Assembly: GCF_001563285.1 (NCBI RefSeq)
Contig: NZ_CP005188.1
Coordinates: forward strand, 253,501 to 317,500
Origin: Sphingobium sp. MI1205
Lineage (GTDB): Bacteria > Pseudomonadota > Alphaproteobacteria > Sphingomonadales > Sphingomonadaceae
Length of the DNA: 64,000 nucleotides
Direction: 5' to 3'
Below the pieces are notes generated by a model. That model was not told the DNA's origin. It ran no database searches and worked only from the letters and a program-made list of their open reading frames with translations. A program made the position numbers and the translations under genes. Below are positions 47,399 through 54,297 of this stretch, one piece after another (the first letter of the stretch is position 1; each line of letters starts with the position of its first letter).

Positions 47399-48841
47399 TC
47401 AGGTCGCCGTACCACCGACGGTCAGTCCTTTCATCAACAGCGTCGGCTGTCCTACGCCCGCAGGCACGCTCTGCCCGCCCTTGCCGCACATGCCGATGCC
47501 TTCGTCGAGCGCCCAGTCGCTGCCGATGCCGGCGACTTTGGTCAGTGCTGTCGGTCCATCGCCGATCAACGTTGCGCCTTTTATGGGCTCGCCCAACTTC
47601 CCATTCTCAACCTTGTACGCTTCAGTGCAGGAAAAGACGAACTTTCCCGACACGATATCGACTTGGCCGCCGCCGAAGCTCTTGGCGAAGATGCCCGACT
47701 TCATGCGGGACAGCAGCTCTTGTGGATCGTCCTGCCCACCCTTGATGAAAGTGTTGGTCATGCGCGGCATGGGCGCGTGGGCATAGCTTTCGCGGCGGCC
47801 ATTCCCGGTCGGTTCGACGCCCATCAGCCGGGCGTTCAGGCGATCCTGCATATAACCTTTGAGTATTCCATCCTCGATCAGCACATTTTCCCGGGTAGGC
47901 GTACCTTCATCGTCGATCGATAGTGATCCCCGCCGATTGAGGATTGATCCGTCATCGACCACCGTAACGCCGGACGCGGCTACTCGTTCTCCGATCCGGC
48001 CGGAAAAGGCGCTGGTGCCCTTGCGGTTGAAGTCGCCTTCCAGCCCATGGCCGATAGCCTCATGCACCAGCACGCCGGGCCATCCGGGTCCCAGCAATAC
48101 AGTCATCTCTCCAGCGGGTGCGGCGACCGAACGCAGATTGACACGCGCCTGAGCCAGCGCCTCGTCGATTGCCTGGTTCCAGATCGCTGGATCCATCACC
48201 TGATCATACAGATAACGCCCGCCAATGCCGAACACGCCCGTCTCGCGGCGGCCGTTTTCTTCCAGGATGAGCGACACGTTGAGCCGCACCAGCGGGCGAA
48301 TGTCGGTCGCGATAAAACCGTCGGCTCGGACGATCTCGACGACGGACCAGCTTCCCGCCAAGCTCACCGACACCTGCGCAACGCGCGGATCACGCGTCCG
48401 TGCCGCGGCATCGATCGCCGCGCAGAGCGTTACCTTCTCGGCAAAAGGCACGATTTCCAGCGGATTTGCGTCTGTATAGAGGTGGCGGTTGGTATGCTGG
48501 GGCGGTGGTGCGGGCTGACCCTGTGCCGGATCGAGCAACGCCAGCGTTTCCGCAGCGCGACGGATCGCCGCCTCGCTTATATCATTGGCATGGGCGAAAC
48601 CGGTCATCTCGCCGGATACGCCGCGCAGGCCAAAGCCCGCATCGGTCGAATAGTCGGCGGTCTTCAGCCGCCCGTCATCAAAGCCGAAGCTCTCGCTCGC
48701 CCGATATTGCAGATAGAGTTCGCCGTCGTCGCAGCTGGCAAGTGCCTGTGCAGTCAGACGGCGAGCGCCATCAGGATCTAGAAGGTCAGGCCGGTAGAGA
48801 AGGCCGCGCGCATCGGTGAACTGAGAGGCAATATCGGTCAT
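47399..48841 (-). CDS. tldD: Metalloprotease TldD
   Basis: 480 aa. Partner of PmbA/TldE in peptide antibiotic maturation and antitoxin degradation. Metal-binding HExxxH in VLVHEAIGHGLEGDFNRKG (about residue 260). ATG 48841 gives MTDIASQFTDARGLLYRP. pmbA is not in the window. Confidence 0.93.
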   Translation of the reverse strand: MTDIASQFTDARGLLYRPDLLDPDGARRLTAQALASCDDGELYLQYRASESFGFDDGRLKTADYSTDAGFGLRGVSGEMTGFAHANDISEAAIRRAAETLALLDPAQGQPAPPPQHTNRHLYTDANPLEIVPFAEKVTLCAAIDAAARTRDPRVAQVSVSLAGSWSVVEIVRADGFIATDIRPLVRLNVSLILEENGRRETGVFGIGGRYLYDQVMDPAIWNQAIDEALAQARVNLRSVAAPAGEMTVLLGPGWPGVLVHEAIGHGLEGDFNRKGTSAFSGRIGERVAASGVTVVDDGSILNRRGSLSIDDEGTPTRENVLIEDGILKGYMQDRLNARLMGVEPTGNGRRESYAHAPMPRMTNTFIKGGQDDPQELLSRMKSGIFAKSFGGGQVDIVSGKFVFSCTEAYKVENGKLGEPIKGATLIGDGPTALTKVAGIGSDWALDEGIGMCGKGGQSVPAGVGQPTLLMKGLTVGGTAT

Positions 48842-48903
48842 GCCGCTCGATATAGGGGCGGCAATTCCGAAGCCCAATCAAAATCGCAACGCGTGCACCC
48901 GGA

Positions 48904-49131
48904 TCAGAGGCTTGCGCCGGACGCGATATCAGGCAGACCGGCAACCTCGGGCGTGTCCGCCGGGCCGCCGATCAGGACAAAGCGCCGGTCGCAATAGCCG
49001 CAATCGACATAGCCATGCTCGTCAATTTCCAGGAAGACACGCGGATGGCCCAAGGCTGCGGGGATGTCACCCGATCCATCGCAGGAGACGCGGGGCTTGG
49101 TGACACGAATAATTTCAGGCGGCTGAATCAT
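48904..49131 (-). CDS. Small zinc-finger domain protein (NDUFS6-like)
   Basis: 75 aa. VSCDGSGDIPAALGHPRVFLEID then VDCGYCDRRFVL: Cys-His-Cys-Cys spacing of the zinc-finger domain shared with the Complex I NDUFS6 C-terminus, common in Alphaproteobacteria as an uncharacterised protein. ATG 49131. Located just before tRNA-Val on the same strand. Confidence 0.78.
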   Translation of the reverse strand: MIQPPEIIRVTKPRVSCDGSGDIPAALGHPRVFLEIDEHGYVDCGYCDRRFVLIGGPADTPEVAGLPDIASGASL

Positions 49132-49176
49132 GATGGCTCGATTAGCAGCGGCGGCGTGACGCCGCAAGAAGGGTGG

Positions 49177-49252
49177 TGGTGGGCGATGACGGGCTCGAAC
49201 CGCCGACATTCTCGGTGTAAACGAGACGCTCTACCAACTGAGCTAATCGCCC
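49177..49252 (-). tRNA. tRNA-Val (anticodon UAC)
   Basis: 76 nt with encoded CCA. Acceptor GGGCGAT against ATCGCCC, D-loop with GCTC...GAGC, anticodon loop TTTACAC (UAC), T-arm with GTTCGAGC. It is the last clear chromosomal gene before the prophage. Its 3' end faces away from the prophage, opposite to the usual tRNA attachment orientation. Confidence 0.95.
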
Positions 49253-49405
49253 CCGTCCGGGTTTCCGGCGCTTCTAGGCAATTTGGCGGCCCGGTCAAGC
49301 GCACATTTGCGGAACGGAAGGGCAACGAAAGGAACAGCACGGACCTGAGGGTCCCGAACTATTCCCGAAGGACGATGCGAGAGGCAGCAGCCGCCGAATT
49401 GATAT

Positions 49406-50137
49406 TTAGCTTCGAGCGGTAAAGCCAAAGGCGTGACCTTGTGATCGCGCGGCGACGACCCGCTTGGCTTCTTCGGTGCTGCCGTAGAGCGTAACCGGGT
49501 CCACAGAGGCAGCCAGGAAAATGGTTTCGGGAACATCGCTCTCATTCATCAAACGTACGATCGCGGCGACCCGCTTATCGAAAGCCGCTTTCACGATCTG
49601 GCTAGCAGCAGGTATCAACCGCGCTAGTCGATCTATCGTGGGCCGATCGACTTGCACCCGGTTTGTATATCCGAGCGGTGCCCAGCCATCCTCGAACTTC
49701 TGAACAAGAAGATGATCTCGATGCCAGATCCTATCGCCGATCTGTTCCTCCGCATAGACATGAGCTATTGCGCGGTTTCGAGCGGCAGCGACAATGTCGT
49801 GATCAGCTTGCTGATCGCCCGTCAGCTTTTCGCGGACTTGTATTGACCCTCGTTCGCCTCGCTTCGCGCTTGTGACTGTGGCTCGCGCATAGAGCGATAT
49901 AGCGTTGAAGAGCAGGGCGCATTCGGTTGTTGATCTCGCCGTGCTGCCTAACCCCCTTGGGCTCTTCAATAGACCTTCCAGTGCCTCGATCGTGTGGGCG
50001 GCCTCGGCAAGATCGCTGTGGCAGGATTGCGCAATCAGCGCCATTCGGATCATCTCAGCCAGCTTTGCAAAACGCGGGTCGCCGTCCAGCTGGACAGCGA
50101 CACGGCGGAGATCGGCTATCGGCGGAATACCGGCCAT
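49406..50137 (-). CDS. Hypothetical protein with HEPN-type RNxxxxH motif (prophage cargo candidate)
   Basis: 243 aa. No family recognised, but residues 120-126 read RNRAIAH, the R-x(4-6)-H signature of HEPN RNases, in a helical context (LLFNAISLYARATVTSAKRG before, VYAEEQIGDRIWHRDHLLV after). ATG 50137 was chosen over 50203 because TAAGGTGA lies just upstream. Between tRNA-Val and a long inverted repeat, close to the phage cos site. If the HEPN call holds, it could be an abortive-infection effector; it might instead belong to the chromosome. Confidence 0.6.
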   Translation of the reverse strand: MAGIPPIADLRRVAVQLDGDPRFAKLAEMIRMALIAQSCHSDLAEAAHTIEALEGLLKSPRGLGSTARSTTECALLFNAISLYARATVTSAKRGERGSIQVREKLTGDQQADHDIVAAARNRAIAHVYAEEQIGDRIWHRDHLLVQKFEDGWAPLGYTNRVQVDRPTIDRLARLIPAASQIVKAAFDKRVAAIVRLMNESDVPETIFLAASVDPVTLYGSTEEAKRVVAARSQGHAFGFTARS

Positions 50138-50261
50138 AGTCACCTTAACCATTTGGAGCATCAGTCGCTCGCGGGCGCTCCATACCGCGCCTGTTCCGTG
50201 CATTCCAAATGCATGCGGAGCAAGGGTAAACGGCTATATGGCGGCATCGCAAATAGTAAGC

Positions 50262-50542
50262 CGGGAGGGGTCGGGAAAAAGGTAATCTCTATAACCACCG
50301 TGCAAATTCAACAGGTTACGAGTAACATCACCTATAATCTTTCTATAACCAGATTATACCTTCTAGGAGTGATTTTCAGGCCCAATAAAGTCCTTAGTTT
50401 TCAAAGGGATTATAGTTTTGCCCCCTGAGAGGTTGCAGAAGATTATAGGGAAAGGCCAACCCCAGAAACCGCAGAAATCCGTCACTTTTTAGCGGATGAT
50501 CGGCACAGATTGGCGAGATTACCTTTTTCCCGACCCCTCCCG
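50262..50542. repeat. Perfect 28-bp inverted repeat around an AT-rich core with GATTATA repeats
   Basis: Left arm 50262-50289 (starts CGGGAGGGGTCGGG, ends GGTAATCTC) is exactly the reverse complement of 50515-50542. The 225-bp core is notably AT-rich and contains GTTAC-GA-GTAAC (50315), TATAATCT-N10-AGATTATA (50333-50358) and two further GATTATAG at 50408 and 50441. It could be phage regulatory or attachment DNA, an origin-like region, or a fossil mobile element. Confidence 0.85.
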
Positions 50543-50604
50543 TTTGCAACGGCAGCGAACATCATTTTTCGGGAATGTCGCACCGGCCCGATTAGGGCGC
50601 TCTG

Positions 50605-50699
50605 GGTGCATCAAAACGCATCAGCACAGGCCGCCTCATGAGCAGCAACCGGCCAAGGATCTAGGCCGCTTTCCGGGGGGTGTCTATGGTGCATCAAAA
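50605..50699. repeat. 12-bp direct repeats next to cos
   Basis: GGTGCATCAAAA occurs at 50605-50616 and 50688-50699, an 83-bp period, the second 20 bp left of the cos core. Placement suggests terminase-subunit binding (cosB-like) or attachment arm sites. Short enough that chance is not excluded. Confidence 0.5.
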
Positions 50700-50718
50700 G
50701 GGACATGAAAAGCGCGCG

Positions 50719-50740
50719 GGCGAGGCGGGGGGAAAAGCGC
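50719..50740. other. Probable cos site of a P2-like phage
   Basis: GGCGAGGCGGGGGGAAAAGC then GC. P2 and 186 cohesive ends read GGCG[A/T]GGCGGGGAAAGCA as I recall; here two extra G and one extra A are the differences. Position between the cargo left end and the Q gene matches the P2 gene map. Terminase cleavage would define virion ends here. The 822-bp gap from 50,138 to 50,959 holds this site, the inverted repeat and a pair of 12-bp direct repeats. Confidence 0.7.
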
Positions 50741-50959
50741 GTTTTGAGGGGTGGCAGGGGGGCGGCCCCGGCGGGAGGCCCCTGGCTGCGGGCGCGCGGC
50801 GGCTCGGCGGCCTCACCTCCTCGATCAGGGGGCCAGACCGCCGTGGCATGATGCGCAAGAATGTTGCGCGCGCGTCGCCGGTCCACGATGGCCGCTTGCA
50901 AAATGCCATTGACCGACTCGGCTTGCGTTCTCCATATGTTCCATATCAGGAGACACGAC

Positions 50960-51133
50960 ATGCAACGCATTGACGACATTCGCGACGCAGTCGCGAAGGC
51001 GCTGGAGGAGCGCGGCTTTGATAACCGGAAGTTCTTGGGGGAGATCCGCGACGGGCAGCGGGACGATGGCCCCTATATGATCGGCGCGCTCGCTTGCGCC
51101 CAGCTGTGCCGCATGGAAGTGGCGGCGGAATGA
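50960..51133 (+). CDS. Small hypothetical phage protein
   Basis: 57 aa: MQRIDDIRDAVAKALEERGF then DNRKFLGEIRDGQRDDGPYM. An AGGAGA 8 nt before the ATG marks this start. Helical with no recognisable domain. Stop overlaps the region of the next GTG. First gene after cos, transcribed rightward, toward Q's 3' end. Confidence 0.5.
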   Translation: MQRIDDIRDAVAKALEERGFDNRKFLGEIRDGQRDDGPYMIGALACAQLCRMEVAAE

Positions 51134-51134
51134 T

Positions 51135-51458
51135 GTGGCGCGCTACGCCGATGGGCTGAAGGTTGCCACCTGCATATTCGAGGCGGCAGCATGGCACCGC
51201 ACGGTCAAGGTAAGCTGCCGCTGCGGGAATGTCGGCCTGTTCAACGGGCATGGCCTGTGGTGGAAATTCCAGCGCAAGGGCTGGACTGACGACTTCCGCG
51301 ATGCACGCCGCCGGTTCTACTGCCGATCATGCTCCCAGCGTGCGGGCCGCAAGGTCCGGCCATCGTGGATTGAAACCTGCGATGAGCCGCCGCGCATCCG
51401 CCTACCCTTGCCTGACGAACGGGAATGGAAAAGAGCGGTGAACCGATTTAGGGGCTGA
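51135..51458 (+). CDS. Zinc-ribbon hypothetical phage protein
   Basis: 107 aa, GTG start. Two Cys pairs, CRCGNVG and FYCRSCSQ, separated by about 30 residues, look like a zinc ribbon. The pattern differs from the P2 Ogr/Delta finger (CxxC-x22-CxxxxC), so I do not call it Ogr. Could be a DNA- or RNA-binding regulator. Translationally close to the preceding small gene. Confidence 0.5.
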   Translation: MARYADGLKVATCIFEAAAWHRTVKVSCRCGNVGLFNGHGLWWKFQRKGWTDDFRDARRRFYCRSCSQRAGRKVRPSWIETCDEPPRIRLPLPDEREWKRAVNRFRG

Positions 51459-51535
51459 CGCACGACGAGAAGTTCAATTCATTGCGGTTGCGAAACGCCG
51501 AATTGCCTCCCACATAGCTGCTTGGGAGGTACATC

Positions 51536-52435
51536 ATGTCGGTTATCAAGAGCTTCGCCGTCGGAAGCGGCGATATGTTTTACATCAAGCACAATAGTGC
51601 GAACTTCACGATCATTGATTGCGACCTATGTGAAGGAAACGCTGATCAGATCATCAAGGAGTTGAAGGAGCAATCCGCAGGAAAGGAAATCACGCGATTT
51701 ATCTGCACCCATCCAGATGAAGACCACTTTGGCGGCATCGAGCGATTGGACGATGCGATGCCGATTGTAAACTTCTACGTCGTAAAAAATCAGGCGGTTA
51801 AGGACGAGGACACGGTGTCCTTCCAGCGATACTGCCAATTGCGGGACGATCCGAAAAAGGCGTTCTACATCTATAAAGGATGCAAGCGCCGCTGGATGAA
51901 CTTGGAAGGCGACGGACGATCAAGCTCAGGGATTCAGGTCCTCTGGCCAGATACGTCAAACGCGCACTTCAAAGAAGCGCTTGCCGCATGTGAGGCGGGC
52001 GAACATTTCAACAATACATCAGCGGTTGTGCGTTACAGCCTTAACGGCGGAGCGAGCTTTCTGTGGCTTGGGGATCTCGAAACTGAGTTCATGGAAAATA
52101 TAGTCGATCACATCCAACTGGACAAAACCACGGTTGTTTTCGCAGCACATCATGGACGAGCTACCGGTAAGATCCCAAACAGTTGGCTCGAAAAGCTCGA
52201 TCCTCAAATCATTGTCATCGGGGAAGCGCCAAAGCGGCACTTGCATTATTACACCGGCTATCAAACTATCACGCAAAACACGGCGGGTAATATCACGTTT
52301 GATCTCGTCGGAGATCGCGTCCACATCTACGCCGATAACAAGAACGGATGCCCCGACAACCTAACGGATGAAGGGCAGACCAAATTCGACGGCTATGTGG
52401 GGTCGATTACCGTAGAGACAGAATACACGCTGTGA
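51536..52435 (+). CDS. ComEC/Rec2-like metallo-beta-lactamase-fold hydrolase (cargo)
   Basis: 299 aa. The metal motif His59-Pro-Asp61-Glu-Asp63-His64 (CTHPDEDHFGG) is the HxDxDH-type site of ComEC-like MBL proteins; further ligands are GDLE in FLWLGDLETEF and the His pair in FAAHHGRATG. No TM segment or signal, so it is a cytosolic stand-alone nuclease/hydrolase. Less GC-rich than the head genes. It ends 12 bp from the convergent membrane-protein gene. AGGAGG-like GGGAGG precedes ATG 51536. Not a known P2 structural gene; sits in the P2 cargo region between cos and Q. Confidence 0.75.
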   Translation: MSVIKSFAVGSGDMFYIKHNSANFTIIDCDLCEGNADQIIKELKEQSAGKEITRFICTHPDEDHFGGIERLDDAMPIVNFYVVKNQAVKDEDTVSFQRYCQLRDDPKKAFYIYKGCKRRWMNLEGDGRSSSGIQVLWPDTSNAHFKEALAACEAGEHFNNTSAVVRYSLNGGASFLWLGDLETEFMENIVDHIQLDKTTVVFAAHHGRATGKIPNSWLEKLDPQIIVIGEAPKRHLHYYTGYQTITQNTAGNITFDLVGDRVHIYADNKNGCPDNLTDEGQTKFDGYVGSITVETEYTL

Positions 52436-52447
52436 GTAGCAGAGCCA

Positions 52448-53239
52448 TCAAGGCACCTTATCCGCTGGCAGCGTGGCGTAGGTCCTGATGACATCGCTGG
52501 AATAAGCGGAATAAAATTTAAGGAATCTCCCGAACATTCCCACAGCTAACACGGCAGAGCCAGCCAAGATAAACGCTGTCTGGTTAGTGGGTGTCTGAAG
52601 TTGGCGGTAGGTAAGTGCACCTACCGCCACTAAGCTGACGAAACAGATATTTCTGCTCATCCCATACTGATTCATGAACGAGTTCAGGCGTCCGACGGTG
52701 TCGCTCACTCCACGCACAGGGTGGAATGCAGCCTGAAAAACCGTCTCACCGTCAAGCTGATCCTCAGCAACACCCAACTGCTTTGCCGCTCTTGCAAGTG
52801 CTCTTGCCCTTATCGGCTCCCGCAGCGGCGCATACTCGCGTGGTGCGAAACAGGCCGCAAGGCGGCGCTCAACCCAGTTCCGGTCCCGGAGGCCGAGCTG
52901 AATATCAGCCGGGATGGAGAGCAACCGGCGGGCTAACAAATGCTCAATCAAAGACGAGGATGGACCTGCAGTGATCTGGCCCGTCAGATAAGCTACCACG
53001 GTCCAGAACACCCCATCAATGATGTTCCAGTTAGTGCGATTGACGAGGACGCCCCCTGTTAAGGAATAATCAAGGGCGGCAATCAGGAGCATGCCCGAGG
53101 CTACAAAGGCGTAGAACTCATATTCAGCCAGAGGAAACCAGTCTTTCACTGAATAAGCCTTCTGATCAGAGCGGTAGATCACCGCCCGGTACCCTATCGT
53201 AACGAATGGTGAAAGAGGGACTGCGTTCCGCCCAGGCAT
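52448..53239 (-). CDS. Multi-pass membrane protein (cargo, cotranscribed with Q)
   Basis: 263 aa, about four TM helices: FYAFVASGMLLIAALDYSL, VFWTVVAYLTGQITAG, ICFVSLVAVGALTYRQL and AFILAGSAVLAVGMFGRFL, with a basic cytoplasmic loop (about 105-175). No family recognised. It starts only 8 bp past the Q stop on the same strand, so it is read with the late portal transcript; convergent with the MBL gene. A membrane effector or superinfection-exclusion protein is possible. Confidence 0.65.
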   Translation of the reverse strand: MPGRNAVPLSPFVTIGYRAVIYRSDQKAYSVKDWFPLAEYEFYAFVASGMLLIAALDYSLTGGVLVNRTNWNIIDGVFWTVVAYLTGQITAGPSSSLIEHLLARRLLSIPADIQLGLRDRNWVERRLAACFAPREYAPLREPIRARALARAAKQLGVAEDQLDGETVFQAAFHPVRGVSDTVGRLNSFMNQYGMSRNICFVSLVAVGALTYRQLQTPTNQTAFILAGSAVLAVGMFGRFLKFYSAYSSDVIRTYATLPADKVP

Positions 53240-53247
53240 CGGGCCCC

Positions 53248-54297
53248 TTACTGCGCCTTCACCCGCTCCAGAAATCGCACCGCCTCAAAACCCAGTTTAT
53301 CGTTGAGTTCGAGGAAGACGGACTGCAGAGGCTGGATCTCCAGTTCAAAGAAGCTGTCCAGCGCCTTGGCCGGATCGCCGAAGCCGCCCGCGTTGGCCGG
53401 GATGATGCCGAGCAACTGCGGCGGGACGCGATGCGCGGCCAGCACGTCATCGCGCGTCGTGTTTTTGATCCCCAGAAATTCGTCCTTCGCACCGACTTCG
53501 GCGATCGGGATGATCTTGATGCCGTTCTCTTTGCCGCTGGGCGAGTGGACGAACATGTTGCGGAAATTGCCCGGCCCCTTTGCTCGCTTCAACGCGTCGC
53601 GCATGGCAGCGACGTCGCCATTGGCAAAGTCGCCGGTGGCATAGAGGATATAGCCCGCGTGGCTCCCGTTCTCGAAATAGCGGCGGCGGAACAGCGTGGC
53701 ATTCTCATTGAGCAGCGCTGACTGCAGGGCCGACAGATATTCGGGCAGGCCATAGATTTCCTGATTGATGTCAGGCGCGAGCAGCTGATGCACCGTGCCC
53801 GGCACGAACTCGCTTTCGTTCCGATGACCCGGCACCCACCAGAAGCGGCCCGGCTCGATGCCGCGCCGCGTATATTTGGCGAGTGGATGTTCGAGCCGCA
53901 GCACGCCGCCCAGCTGGTTGCGGATCTCCTGCGCATAGGCGTTGCCCATCACCAGATAGTCCTGCACCATCCCGGCGAAGACCTTGCGCGACAGGAAAGG
54001 CGTGGGATCGAGGCTGGCCGCCAGCAAGTTCCGCTTGAGCATGATGGCGCTGCTATGGTGCGGCGACGCGCGGAATGCGCGGGCAAGCCCGTCCAGCGAA
54101 ATCGGCGGCTCATACCAGCGGCCATTGTCCCAGCATTCCAGCATGTCGAGCATGGTGGCCCGGCTCAGCACCGGCTCAGGATCCCCGAAGCTGAACGTCT
54201 CGATCGCGCCGCCCCGATTGTCATTGGCCGCGACGATCGCGCCCTCGGACGCTGCAGCCGACTCCCGGCGGTTCATACGGCGTGCACGCTTGCTCAT
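53248..54297 (-). CDS. P2 family portal protein (gpQ)
   Basis: 349 aa. Forms the ring at the head vertex through which DNA is packaged. Recognised from the P2 gpQ family: FSFGDPEPVLSRATMLD, CWDNGRWYEPPISLDGLARAFRA and the conserved MVQDYLVMGNAYAQEIRNQLG. Length near P2 gpQ (344). ATG 54297 overlaps the terminase stop (ATGA). P and Q leave the divergent P/O region leftward as in P2. Confidence 0.92.
   Translation of the reverse strand: MSKRARRMNRRESAAASEGAIVAANDNRGGAIETFSFGDPEPVLSRATMLDMLECWDNGRWYEPPISLDGLARAFRASPHHSSAIMLKRNLLAASLDPTPFLSRKVFAGMVQDYLVMGNAYAQEIRNQLGGVLRLEHPLAKYTRRGIEPGRFWWVPGHRNESEFVPGTVHQLLAPDINQEIYGLPEYLSALQSALLNENATLFRRRYFENGSHAGYILYATGDFANGDVAAMRDALKRAKGPGNFRNMFVHSPSGKENGIKIIPIAEVGAKDEFLGIKNTTRDDVLAAHRVPPQLLGIIPANAGGFGDPAKALDSFFELEIQPLQSVFLELNDKLGFEAVRFLERVKAQ

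Noticed and set aside
49177..49252. tRNA-Val as the prophage attachment site
   Set aside because: Phages usually enter at the tRNA 3' end, but here the 3' end points to the chromosome and the prophage lies beyond the 5' end. Without attR no core repeat can be shown.
50151..50210. ATTTGGA and TCCAAAT half sites near the HEPN-like gene start as a third late-activator dyad
   Set aside because: The half sites are 46 bp apart instead of 10 and the spacer does not match.
50680..50973. ORF of 97 aa across the cos region
   Set aside because: Low-complexity Gly/Arg translation of the G-rich cos DNA, no ribosome site, overlaps the better supported gene at 50,960.
51135..51458. Ogr/Delta late activator
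   Set aside because: Cysteine spacing and N-terminus differ from the Ogr zinc finger; kept only as an unnamed zinc-ribbon protein.
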